A DNA stretch of 5,022 bases, from positions 1 to 5,022 of the forward strand of contig CAYQJU010000132.1 in NCBI GenBank assembly GCA_964417875.1. Reading direction: 5' to 3'. This document shows positions 1-4,969 of this stretch, piece by piece. The stretch's first letter is position 1, and the number at the start of each line of letters is the position of its first letter. The translations under genes were made by a program, and so were the position numbers. The notes under the pieces were generated by a model, which was not told the origin of the DNA, searched no databases, and saw nothing but the letters and a program-made list of their open reading frames with translations. Source of the DNA: ZC4RG30 sp964417875 (GTDB lineage: Bacteria > Pseudomonadota > Gammaproteobacteria > Steroidobacterales > Steroidobacteraceae).

Positions 1-1435
1 GCTCGACGCGCACCAGGCCGACGCGGAAGGCGTTCTCGGCCATCTCGCCCACCGAGCGCACGCGGCGGTTGCCCAGGTGGTCGATGTCATCGACGTTGCC
101 GTTGCCGTTGCGGATGTCGATCAGCACGCGCAGCACGTCGAGGATGTCCTCCTTCGACAGCACGCCCGAGCCTTCGATTTCCTTGCGACCGACGCGACGG
201 TTGAACTTCATGCGGCCCACGGCCGACAGGTCGTAGCGCTCGGAATTGAAGAACAGGTTCTGGAACAGGTTCTCGGCCGCATCGCGGGTCGGCGGCTCGC
301 CGGGCCGCATCATGCGGTAGATCTCGACCAGCGCCTCCAGGCGCGTCTTGGTCGGGTCGATGCGCAGCGTGTCGGAAACGAACGCGCCGCGATCGAGGTC
401 GTTGACGTACAGCGTCTTCACCTCGGTGACGCCGGCCTCGATGAGCTTCTCAACCGATGCGGCGGTCAGCACCTCGTTGGCCTTGACGATGATCTCGCCG
501 GTGTCGTTCTCGACCACGTCATGCGAGATGACCTTGCCGTACACGTAGTCGCGCGGCACGGTCAGCTTCTTCACGCCGGCCTGCTCCAGCTCGCGCACAT
601 GGCGCGCGGTGATGCGGCGGCCTTCCTCGACGACCACCTTGTCGCCGACGCGGATCTCGAACGCGGCGGTCTCGCCGCGCAGGCGCTGCGGCACCAGCTC
701 GAGCGCCGTCTCGGTCTTGCCGAGGAAGAAGGTGTTCTTCTCGAAGAACACGTCGAGGATCTCGCCCTCGTTCATGCCCAGCGCGCGCAGAATGATGGTG
801 ACCGGCAGCTTGCGGCGGCGGTCGATGCGCGCGAACACGTTGTCTTTCGGATCGAACTCGAAATCGAGCCACGAGCCGCGATAGGGAATGATGCGCGCGG
901 AGAACAGCAGCTTGCCCGAGCTGTGGCTCTTGCCGCGGTCGTGATCGAAGAACACGCCCGGCGAGCGGTGCAGCTGCGACACGATGACACGCTCGGTGCC
1001 ATTGATGACGAAGGTGCCGTTGTCGGTCATCAGCGGCAGATCGCCGAGGTAGACCTCCTGCTCACGCACGTCCTTGACCGGCTTCTTGGCGCCGGGGGCT
1101 TCCTTGTCGAGCACGATCAGGCGCACCTTCACGCGCAGCGGCGCCGCGTAGGTGAGGCCGCGCTGCTGGCACTCCTTGACGTCGAACGGCGGCTCGCCGA
1201 GGCGATAGCTGACGTATTCGAGCGTGGCATTGCCGGAGTAGCTGCTGATCGGGAACACCGTCTTGAAGGCGGCGTGCAGGCCGATGTTGGCGCGCTGCTC
1301 CTCGGCGACGTTCTCCTGCAGGAACGTGCGATAGGACTCCAGCTGGATCGCCAGCAGGTACGGCGTGTCCAGGATGCCTGGCTGCTTGCCGAAATTCTTG
1401 CGAATGCGCTTCTTTTCCGTGAAGGAATAAGCCAT
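1..1435 (-). CDS. rpoB: RNA polymerase beta subunit, N-terminal 478 residues (partial)
   Basis: The beta subunit forms one pincer of RNA polymerase and part of its catalytic centre. Translating the minus strand from the ATG at 1435-1433 gives an unbroken frame to the window edge, beginning MAYSFTEKKRIRKNFGKQP and ending FRVGLVRVE. It matches E. coli RpoB throughout and runs about six residues ahead of E. coli numbering. Visible landmarks are NGTERVIVSQLHRSPG (about 145-160), SWLDFEFDPKDN (188-199), RRRKLP (206-211), YRMMRPGEPPTR (373-384), RYDLSAVGRMKFNRR (400-414) and DDIDHLGNRR (449-458). This is the protrusion and lobe region. The Val equivalent to E. coli Val146, a known N-terminal rifampicin site, is retained. 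The window stops about 35 residues before the main rifampicin region, so resistance cannot be judged. The start is supported by an AAGGTGA ribosome binding site 5 nt upstream. The gene lies 120 nt after rplL, behind a terminator-like hairpin. The C-terminal roughly 65% of the protein lies outside the window. Confidence 0.98.
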   Translation of the reverse strand, partial: MAYSFTEKKRIRKNFGKQPGILDTPYLLAIQLESYRTFLQENVAEEQRANIGLHAAFKTVFPISSYSGNATLEYVSYRLGEPPFDVKECQQRGLTYAAPLRVKVRLIVLDKEAPGAKKPVKDVREQEVYLGDLPLMTDNGTFVINGTERVIVSQLHRSPGVFFDHDRGKSHSSGKLLFSARIIPYRGSWLDFEFDPKDNVFARIDRRRKLPVTIILRALGMNEGEILDVFFEKNTFFLGKTETALELVPQRLRGETAAFEIRVGDKVVVEEGRRITARHVRELEQAGVKKLTVPRDYVYGKVISHDVVENDTGEIIVKANEVLTAASVEKLIEAGVTEVKTLYVNDLDRGAFVSDTLRIDPTKTRLEALVEIYRMMRPGEPPTRDAAENLFQNLFFNSERYDLSAVGRMKFNRRVGRKEIEGSGVLSKEDILDVLRVLIDIRNGNGNVDDIDHLGNRRVRSVGEMAENAFRVGLVRVE

Positions 1436-1440
1436 CGGAT

Positions 1441-1447
1441 TCACCTT
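1441..1447 (-). promoter_or_regulatory. rpoB ribosome binding site
   Basis: On the minus strand AAGGTGA lies 5 nt before the rpoB ATG. It pairs with the GGTGA side of the Shine-Dalgarno complement rather than with the usual GGAG core seen at the other genes here. It supports the start at 1435 and lies just downstream of the attenuator hairpin. Confidence 0.75.
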
Positions 1448-1461
1448 GCCTTCAAAATCTG

Positions 1462-1518
1462 AAAAAACGCGCGCACCGTGACCGCCACCCCGCACGGGGT
1501 GGCGGCTCGGCGCGCGTT
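1462..1518 (-). terminator. Terminator-like attenuator hairpin between rplL and rpoB
   Basis: On the minus strand a two-part hairpin is followed directly by six T residues. The inner stem is a perfect 10-bp GC-rich inverted repeat (arms 1505-1496 and 1491-1482) closed by a GTGC tetraloop. The outer stem is a perfect 9-bp repeat (1518-1510 and 1474-1466, AACGCGCGC with GCGCGCGTT). The T run is at 1467-1462; two of its bases can join the outer stem. This has the form of a Rho-independent terminator, yet rpoB follows in the same direction with no promoter that I can recognise. In E. coli the same gap holds a partial terminator and an RNase III cleavage site, which make L7/L12 mRNA more abundant than rpoB mRNA. 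I infer the same role: read-through attenuation, possibly with processing of the long stem. The flanking internal loop is unpaired. Confidence 0.85.
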
Positions 1519-1520
1519 GG

Positions 1521-1536
1521 GGGGCACGAAGGCCCC
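1521..1536 (-). other. Small hairpin after rplL stop
   Basis: Minus-strand GGGGC and GCCCC (1536-1532 and 1525-1521) can form a 5-bp stem with a six-base loop, just upstream of the larger attenuator hairpin. Overlapping GC-rich bases (GCCCCGGGGC) offer an alternative pairing, so the fold is uncertain. It may add to RNA stability at the rplL 3' end. Confidence 0.35.
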
Positions 1537-1555
1537 GGGGCGAAGCATGGTCGTC

Positions 1556-1942
1556 TTACTTGACGACCACCTTGGCGCCGGCGTCCTCGAGCTTCTTCTT
1601 CATCGCATCGACATCGGCCTTGGCCACGGCATCCTTGATCAGGGCGGGCACGCCCTCGACCAGGTCCTTGGCTTCCTTCAGGCCGAGACCGGTGAGCTCG
1701 CGGACCACTTTGATGACGCCGACCTTCTTGTCGGCCGGGTATTCCTGCAGCGTCACGCTGAACTCGGTCTGCTCCTCGGCGGGAGCGGCAGCGGCACCAC
1801 CGGCAGCCGGCGCGGCGGCCACGGCCACCGGGGCGGCGGCGGTCACGCCGAACTTCTTCTCCAGGTCGGCGATCAGCTCGACCACTTCGAGCACGCTCAG
1901 GTTGCCAATCGCGTCGACGATCTCTTCACGGGAAACGGCCAT
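1556..1942 (-). CDS. rplL: 50S ribosomal protein L7/L12 (bL12), 128 aa
   Basis: L7/L12 is the multicopy stalk protein that recruits and stimulates the translational GTPases (EF-Tu, EF-G, IF2). The N-terminal dimerisation domain covers about residues 1-33 (MAVSREEIVDAIGNLSVLEV onward). It is followed by a flexible hinge rich in Ala, Pro and Gly at about 34-57. The factor-binding C-terminal domain covers about 58-128 and has the signature VIKVVRELTGLGLKEAKDLVE (from about residue 76), with the conserved Lys, Arg and Gly residues present. Length is 128 aa against 121 in E. coli; the extra residues lie mainly in the hinge. The start is fixed by homology and by a GGAG (1954-1951) 8 nt upstream. 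It lies 51 nt after rplJ, as expected for translation coupled to L10 under one autoregulatory leader. That 51-nt gap shows nothing beyond the ribosome binding site. The stop is TAA. Confidence 0.98.
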   Translation of the reverse strand: MAVSREEIVDAIGNLSVLEVVELIADLEKKFGVTAAAPVAVAAAPAAGGAAAAPAEEQTEFSVTLQEYPADKKVGVIKVVRELTGLGLKEAKDLVEGVPALIKDAVAKADVDAMKKKLEDAGAKVVVK

Positions 1943-1993
1943 TTTCAGTTCTCCAGATAAATCAGTTGTTCGGGAATCGGTAAAAAGTCAGCT

Positions 1994-2524
1994 TCAGCCC
2001 GCCGCCTGCTTCTGGTCGCGGATCGCGACCACGGTGCGCACGAGCTTGAGGGGTGCCGCCTGCAGGGTGCCGGCCAGTTTCTGCAGCGGGGCCTTCATCA
2101 CGCCCAGCAGCATCGACAGCGCCTGTTCCCTCGTCGGCAAGCTTGCGACCTTGTCGAGTTCCTTCGCGGAGAGGACATCCCCTCCGATCGAAAGGCTCGT
2201 GGTCACGAGCTTGTCGTTGGTCTTCGCGAAGTCCTTGATCACGCGCGCGGCAGCGCCCGGATCGTCCTTCGAGAAGGCCAGCACCAGCGGTCCCTTCAGC
2301 GTGGTCCCCATCGATTCGAAAGCCGTGCCGGCCAGGGCGCGACGTGCCAGCGTGTTCTTGACGACACGCATGTACACGCCGGACTCCCGCGCCTTGCTGC
2401 GCAGCTCCGTCATCTGGGTGACCGTCAGGCCACGGTACTCGGCGGCCACCACGGACAGGGCATTCGCCGCGACCGCGCTGACCTCCTCGACCAGTGCCTT
2501 CTTGCCTTCCAGGTTCAGTGGCAT
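1994..2524 (-). CDS. rplJ: 50S ribosomal protein L10 (uL10), 176 aa
   Basis: L10 anchors the stalk: its N-terminal domain binds 23S rRNA next to L11 and its C-terminal helix carries the L12 dimers. With L12 bound it also represses its own mRNA. The N-terminal domain (about 1-130) matches E. coli closely (MTELRSKARESGVYMRVVKN at 38-57, GPLVLAFS, DPGAAARVIKDFAK). Residues about 130-176 form the L12-binding tail and end KLVRTVVAIRDQKQAAG. The protein is 176 aa against 165 in E. coli, and the difference lies mostly in one stretch of the tail (about 145-159), where APLQKLAGTLQA is followed by the similar APLKLVRTVVA. The start at 2524 has a GGAG (2536-2533) 8 nt upstream and gives the canonical N-terminus MPLNLEGKK. 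It is preceded by an L10-leader RNA and followed by rplL. The stop is TGA. Confidence 0.98.
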   Translation of the reverse strand: MPLNLEGKKALVEEVSAVAANALSVVAAEYRGLTVTQMTELRSKARESGVYMRVVKNTLARRALAGTAFESMGTTLKGPLVLAFSKDDPGAAARVIKDFAKTNDKLVTTSLSIGGDVLSAKELDKVASLPTREQALSMLLGVMKAPLQKLAGTLQAAPLKLVRTVVAIRDQKQAAG

Positions 2525-2532
2525 GGATCAAA

Positions 2533-2536
2533 CTCC
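2533..2536 (-). promoter_or_regulatory. rplJ ribosome binding site
   Basis: GGAG on the minus strand lies 8 nt before the rplJ ATG and about 70 nt downstream of the L10-leader core. Repression of L10 synthesis through the leader would act on initiation here, by analogy with E. coli. Confidence 0.7.
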
Positions 2537-2605
2537 AGTTGAATCACCAAAAAGGATGACGGGACTTGCGGCCCGGCCACCCCACCATCACACGACGGTG
2601 ACCAA

Positions 2606-2699
2606 CATCGATTCCCGATGTGTGCACCATCTGCGCAGGCATCCGCCATTAAGGGCTCGCACCGTTGCCGGCCTTGCCCGCCTGCGGTCTTCGACGATG
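2606..2699 (-). ncRNA. L10 leader: cis-regulatory RNA bound by the L10-L12 complex
   Basis: In the rplA-rplJ gap the minus strand carries the hallmark segments of the L10 leader of Gammaproteobacteria: GAAGACCGCAGGC on the 5' side (2691-2680), a CTTAAT segment (2653-2648), and GCCTGCGCAGATGGTG on the 3' side (2640-2625). GCAGGC pairs with GCCTGC (2685-2680 with 2640-2635). ACC (2688-2686) can pair with GGT (2628-2626) across an asymmetric internal loop GCAGAT, an arrangement resembling the kink-turn of this family. Inside, GGGC pairs with GCCC, and CCG-GCAA-CGG makes a GNRA-capped hairpin. Outside, CATCG (2699-2695) pairs with CGATG (2610-2606). In E. coli the L10-L12 complex binds this RNA and represses rplJ-rplL translation. 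Placement immediately before rplJ supports the same role here. Exact boundaries are my estimate. Confidence 0.85.
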
Positions 2700-2732
2700 A
2701 CCGGTGGAAGACATCACTGCCTGCCACCGGCC
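2700..2732 (-). repeat. Inverted repeat (stem-loop) just after rplA
   Basis: Minus-strand CCGGTGG (2730-2724) and CCACCGG (2707-2701) form a perfect 7-bp inverted repeat with a 16-nt loop. A G-U pair and a G-C pair extend it to 9 bp when 2732-2731 and 2700-2699 are included. No T tract follows, so it is not a standard Rho-independent terminator. It sits 12 nt after the rplA stop and directly before the L10 leader, whose outer stem shares base 2699. Possible roles are 3'-end protection or processing of the rplK-rplA message, or an added leader helix. This is inferred only. Confidence 0.55.
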
Positions 2733-2744
2733 CACATCAAACCT

Positions 2745-3437
2745 TCAAACCAAAGTCGAGTGATCGACGAGCACGCCCGGCCCCATGGTCGAGGACAGCG
2801 TGACCCGCTTCAGATAAATGCCCTTCGACGTCGACGGCTTGGCCTTCTGCAGGTCAGCCACCAGCGCCTGCAGGTTCTCGCGCAGCTGCTGCGGCTCGAA
2901 ACCGGACTTGCCGATCGTGGCGTGGATGATGCCGGCCTTGTCGGCGCGATAGCGCACCTGGCCCGACTTGGCATTCTTCACCGCACCGGCCACATCCGGC
3001 GTCACGGTGCCCACCTTCGGGTTGGGCATCAGGCCGCGCGGACCCAGGATCTGGCCCAGCTGGCCCACCACGCGCATCGCATCGGGGCTCGCCACCACGA
3101 CGTCGAAATTGATCTCGCCGGCCTTCACCTTCTCGGCCAGGTCTTCCATGCCGACCAGGTCGGCGCCGGCTGCCTTCGCGGCCTCCTGGTTCTTGCCGGA
3201 AGTGAACACCGCCACGCGCACCGTCTTGCCGATGCCGTTGGGCATCACGGTCGAGCCGCGCACCTGCTGGTCGGACTTGGTGGCGTCGATGCCGAGGTTC
3301 ACGGCGACGTCGACGGCTTCGTCGAACTTCGCCTTCGCGAATTCCTTCACCAGGCCCAGCGCCTCTTCGATCGGATAGGCCTTGCCCGGAACGATCTTCG
3401 ACTTCCAGGTCTTCATACGCTTTGCAGTTGTTGCCAT
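2745..3437 (-). CDS. rplA: 50S ribosomal protein L1 (uL1), 230 aa
   Basis: L1 binds helices 76-78 of 23S rRNA and forms the mobile stalk that helps move deacylated tRNA out of the E site. In many bacteria it also represses the rplK-rplA message. The sequence matches E. coli L1 (234 aa) along its whole length: AKFDEAVDVAVNLGIDATKSDQ (from about residue 36) with N-terminal RNA-binding residues, MEDLAEKVKAGEINFDVVVA (97-116), the family signature GQLGQILGPRGLMPNPKVGT (125-144), and GQVRYRADKAGIIHATIGK (159-177). The last residues are GVLVDHSTLV; the E. coli C-terminus is a few residues longer. The start gives MATTAKRMK, and an AGGAG 8 nt upstream overlaps the rplK stop codon. The stop is TGA. 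A 220-nt gap with the L10 leader follows. Confidence 0.98.
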   Translation of the reverse strand: MATTAKRMKTWKSKIVPGKAYPIEEALGLVKEFAKAKFDEAVDVAVNLGIDATKSDQQVRGSTVMPNGIGKTVRVAVFTSGKNQEAAKAAGADLVGMEDLAEKVKAGEINFDVVVASPDAMRVVGQLGQILGPRGLMPNPKVGTVTPDVAGAVKNAKSGQVRYRADKAGIIHATIGKSGFEPQQLRENLQALVADLQKAKPSTSKGIYLKRVTLSSTMGPGVLVDHSTLV

Positions 3438-3445
3438 GACGCGAG

Positions 3446-3450
3446 CTCCT
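3446..3450 (-). promoter_or_regulatory. rplA ribosome binding site overlapping the rplK stop
   Basis: The minus strand reads TAAGGAG at 3452-3446, so the last A of the rplK stop codon is also the first base of the AGGAG Shine-Dalgarno of rplA. Spacing to the rplA ATG is 8 nt. A ribosome ending L11 would sit on the rplA initiation site, which fits translational coupling of L11 and L1. Confidence 0.8.
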
Positions 3451-3881
3451 TACAGGCCTTCCACATCCACGCCCATGCTGCGGGCGGAACCCGCGATGGT
3501 GCGTACCGCTGCCTCGAGGTCGGCGGCGGTGAGGTCCGGCTGCTTGGTCTTAGCGACCTCTTCCAGCTGCTGGCGCGAAATCTTGCCCACCTTGCTGGTG
3601 TTCGGCGCGCCGCTGCCCTTCTCGATGCCGATGGCCTTGCGGATCAGCACCGACGCCGGCGGCGTCTTCATGATGAAGGTGAAGCTGCGGTCCGAATACA
3701 CCGTGATCACCACGGGGATCGGCAGCCCCTTCTCCAGCTTCTGGGTCTGCGCATTGAACTGCTTGCAGAACTCCATGATGTTGACGCCCTGCTGGCCGAG
3801 CGCCGGCCCGATCGGCGGCGACGGATTCGCGGCCCCCGCGGGGACCTGCAGCTTCACGTAGCCCTGTACTTTCTTCGCCAT
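3450..3881 (-). CDS. rplK: 50S ribosomal protein L11 (uL11), 143 aa
   Basis: L11 binds the GTPase-associated centre of 23S rRNA at the stalk base, takes part in factor-dependent steps, and is needed for RelA activation in the stringent response. The N-terminal domain (about 1-70) has the proline cluster NPSPPIGPALGQQGVNIMEF (19-38), the thiostrepton-type antibiotic contact region. The C-terminal RNA-binding domain (about 71-143) has KTPPASVLIRKAIGIEKGSG (72-91), KVGKISRQQLEEVAK (97-111) and the RSMGVDVEG end. Length is 143 aa against 142 in E. coli. The frame stays open upstream to an ATG at 4007, but the ATG at 3881 is chosen because it gives the family N-terminus MAKKVQGYVKLQV and has AGGAG 6 nt upstream. 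The upstream codons are hairpin-rich leader. The stop is TAA. Confidence 0.98.
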   Translation of the reverse strand: MAKKVQGYVKLQVPAGAANPSPPIGPALGQQGVNIMEFCKQFNAQTQKLEKGLPIPVVITVYSDRSFTFIMKTPPASVLIRKAIGIEKGSGAPNTSKVGKISRQQLEEVAKTKQPDLTAADLEAAVRTIAGSARSMGVDVEGL

Positions 3882-3887
3882 TGACTG

Positions 3888-3892
3888 CTCCT
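3888..3892 (-). promoter_or_regulatory. rplK ribosome binding site
   Basis: AGGAG on the minus strand lies 6 nt before the ATG at 3881 and decides the rplK start against the longer in-frame option at 4007. Its first base can join the closing CCCA-TGGG helix of the preceding stem-loop, so access to this site could depend on RNA folding. Confidence 0.8.
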
Positions 3893-3929
3893 GGGTCCGA
3901 ACGCCCCCGCCTTCGCGGGCAGCTCCCCA
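3892..3929 (-). promoter_or_regulatory. Candidate L1 operator stem-loop before rplK
   Basis: The minus strand can fold into three stacked helices with asymmetric loops: TGGG with CCCA (3929-3926 and 3895-3892), GAGC with GTTC (one G-U pair), and CCCGC with GCGGG (3919-3915 and 3910-3906) capped by GAAG. L1 is known to repress rplK-rplA by binding a structured site near the rplK start that mimics its 23S rRNA site, which also has short helices separated by asymmetric loops and a GGAGC-like segment. Position and shape fit, but I cannot confirm the specific L1 contact nucleotides. Confidence 0.35.
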
Positions 3930-3936
3930 TTGGTTA

Positions 3937-4028
3937 CGGGCCTTCAGACCCGGGATGCACACACGGCCTTGCGGCCACCTGTTCACGGCCTTGCGGCCGG
4001 GATTCAACGCCGTCGCTTCGCGACGGCG
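3937..4028 (-). repeat. Array of four consecutive short stem-loops in the nusG-rplK gap
   Basis: In minus-strand order: a 9-bp stem CGCCGTCGC/GCGACGGCG with a GAA loop (4028-4008); CGGCC-GCAA-GGCCG (3999-3986); GGCC-GCAA-GGCC (3976-3965); and CGGGTC-TGAA-GGCCCG (3952-3937, one U-G pair). A fifth stem, CCCGC-GAAG-GCGGG, follows near the rplK ribosome binding site. Two loops are GNRA tetraloops. The gap therefore folds almost continuously. No T tract follows any stem; the T6 here lies upstream of the first stem, right after the nusG stop. The function is unknown; I suggest an mRNA leader, spacer or processing region. Confidence 0.6.
3962..3998. repeat. 15-bp direct repeat, period 22
   Basis: The plus-strand 15-mer CACGGCCTTGCGGCC occurs exactly at 3962-3976 and 3984-3998, separated by 7 bases. 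Each copy holds one of the GCAA-loop hairpins, so the array may have grown in part by a local tandem duplication. Confidence 0.8.
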
Positions 4029-4039
4029 AACTCAAAAAA

Positions 4040-4573
4040 TCAGGCCTTTTCGACCTGGGAGAAATCGAGCTCCACCGGGGTGGAGCGTCCGAGAATCTGC
4101 ACGGCCACCTGCAGCCGGTTCTTCTCGTAGTTCACCGCCTCGACCACGCCGTTGAAGTCGTTGAACGGCCCGTGCGTCACGCGCACAACCTGCCCCGGCT
4201 CGAACAGCACCTTCGGGCGCGGCTTGTCGACACCTTCCTCGACGCGGCGCAGGATCTGATTGGCCTCGCGCTCGCTGATCGGCGCCGGCTTGTCGCTGGT
4301 GCCGCCGATGAAGCCCAGCACCTTGGGCACATCGCGCACCAGATGCCAAGTGGTCTCGTCCATCTCCATCTGCACCAGCACATAGCCGGGGTAGAACTTG
4401 CGCTCGCTCTTGCGCTTCTGCCCTTCGCGCATCTCGACCACCTCTTCGGTGGGCACGAGGATTTCGCCGAACTTGTGCTCGAGGCCGTCGCGCTTGATGC
4501 GCTCCTTGAGAGACTCGGCCACGCGATGCTCGAAGTTCGAGTAGGCATGGACCACGTACCAACGCAAAGCCAT
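4040..4573 (-). CDS. nusG: Transcription termination/antitermination factor NusG, 177 aa
   Basis: NusG binds RNA polymerase through its N-terminal domain to suppress pausing. Its C-terminal KOW domain contacts either ribosomal protein S10 (coupling, antitermination) or Rho (termination). The NGN domain covers about residues 1-118: RWYVVHAYSNFEHRV (4-18), VPTEEVVEMREGQKRKSERK (40-59), FYPGYVLVQM (60-69), WHLVR and GFIGGTSDKPAPIS (87-100). After a short linker the KOW domain (about 124-177) has FEPGQVVRV and GPFNDFNGVVE and ends PVELDFSQVEKA, like E. coli. Length is 177 aa against 181. Residue 161 is Leu (ILGR), where E. coli has Phe165 (IFGR), a residue implicated in S10 and Rho contact. The start lies 3 nt after the secE stop and is backed by a GGGAGG inside the end of secE, 7 nt upstream. 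The stop is TGA. Confidence 0.98.
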   Translation of the reverse strand: MALRWYVVHAYSNFEHRVAESLKERIKRDGLEHKFGEILVPTEEVVEMREGQKRKSERKFYPGYVLVQMEMDETTWHLVRDVPKVLGFIGGTSDKPAPISEREANQILRRVEEGVDKPRPKVLFEPGQVVRVTHGPFNDFNGVVEAVNYEKNRLQVAVQILGRSTPVELDFSQVEKA

Positions 4574-4576
4574 CGA

Positions 4577-4954
4577 TCAGCCTCCCTGCCCGGTCAGAAG
4601 TTTGGTCGCCCAGGCAAGAACCATGTCGAGCAACCAGAAGAACGCACCGAGCAGCACGGCAAAACCGAACACCAGCGCCGTGGTGATCCAGGTCTCCTGG
4701 CGCGAGGGCCAGAACACCTTGCGCAGCTCGCCGCGGGCATCCTGCGTGAACTGCCAGAACGCGCGACCGCCCGGCGACAGGAAGAACACCAGTCCGCCTG
4801 CCACCGCACCTGCGACCACGCACGCCCAGCGCACCCACATGGGCTGCGTGGTGAGCACGTAATAGCCGGCCACGCCCGCCGTCAGCAGGATGACCCCTAT
4901 CCACAGCGACGCATTGCTGGCGCCGCCCTCTTGTTGCCGAACCGGTTCGTTCAT
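4577..4954 (-). CDS. secE: Preprotein translocase subunit SecE, 125 aa
   Basis: SecE clamps SecY in the inner-membrane SecYEG channel that exports unfolded proteins. Three hydrophobic segments are visible, at about 17-34 (LWIGVILLTAGVAGYYVL), 43-60 (WACVVAGAVAGGLVFFLS) and 90-115, matching the three-helix E. coli form (127 aa) rather than the single-helix form of many bacteria. The amphipathic stretch before the last helix carries the family signature ELRKVFWPSRQET (76-88), the most conserved part of SecE. The frame extends upstream to an ATG at 4999, but that would run into the tRNA gene; the ATG at 4954 gives MNEPVRQQEGG and has AAAGGA 3 nt upstream. The gene starts 15 nt after tRNA-Trp and its stop (TGA) is 3 nt before nusG, so translation of the pair is probably coupled. 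Confidence 0.97.
   Translation of the reverse strand: MNEPVRQQEGGASNASLWIGVILLTAGVAGYYVLTTQPMWVRWACVVAGAVAGGLVFFLSPGGRAFWQFTQDARGELRKVFWPSRQETWITTALVFGFAVLLGAFFWLLDMVLAWATKLLTGQGG
4581..4586 (-). promoter_or_regulatory. nusG ribosome binding site within the end of secE
   Basis: GGGAGG on the minus strand lies inside the last codons of secE, 7 nt before the nusG ATG. This fixes the NusG start and places the nusG initiation site under ribosomes that are finishing SecE. Confidence 0.8.
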
Positions 4955-4957
4955 GTG

Positions 4958-4963
4958 TCCTTT
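4958..4963 (-). promoter_or_regulatory. secE ribosome binding site
   Basis: AAAGGA on the minus strand lies 3 nt before the secE ATG at 4954, in the 15-nt space between the tRNA 3' end and secE. Spacing is short but it is the only purine-rich candidate. It decides the start against the upstream in-frame ATG at 4999, which lies within the tRNA gene. Confidence 0.65.
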
Positions 4964-4969
4964 ACGTGC

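Noticed and set aside
77..1462. 461-codon open frame on the plus strand
   Set aside because: It lies antisense to rpoB, whose translation matches RpoB residue by residue. The product is rich in His, Asp, Arg, Leu and Val and looks like no known family, as expected for an antisense shadow in high-GC DNA.
1962..2531. 189-codon minus-strand frame overlapping rplJ
   Set aside because: Shifted frame of rplJ. The rplJ frame gives an excellent L10 match and a ribosome binding site, so this is a shadow.
2711..2740. Promoter in the rplA-rplJ gap (TTGATG, 18 nt, TGATGT on the minus strand)
   Set aside because: The -35-like box is fair but the -10 box is poor and the spacer is a hairpin arm. E. coli has a promoter near here, but this sequence alone does not support one.
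1560..3884. 774-codon open frame on the plus strand spanning four genes
   Set aside because: It runs antisense through rplL, rplJ, rplA and rplK and two structured gaps. Its composition is low-complexity and family-free, and the minus-strand genes are certain.
3882..4007. N-terminal extension of rplK from an ATG at 4007
   Set aside because: It would add 42 residues not found in L11, encoded by hairpin repeats. The ATG at 3881 has AGGAG 6 nt upstream and the canonical MAKKVQ start.
3977..4008. Promoter for rplK in the nusG-rplK gap
   Set aside because: TTGAAT is present on the minus strand but no acceptable -10 box follows at 16-18 nt, and the region is filled by hairpin sequence.
3937..4028. 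CRISPR array
   Set aside because: The repeats are 15 bp, only two are exact, the spacer is 7 bp and the units are hairpins; this is a local duplication.
4008..4042. Terminator after nusG
   Set aside because: A T6 run and a 9-bp hairpin are both present, but on the coding strand the T run comes before the hairpin rather than after it, so it does not have Rho-independent terminator order.
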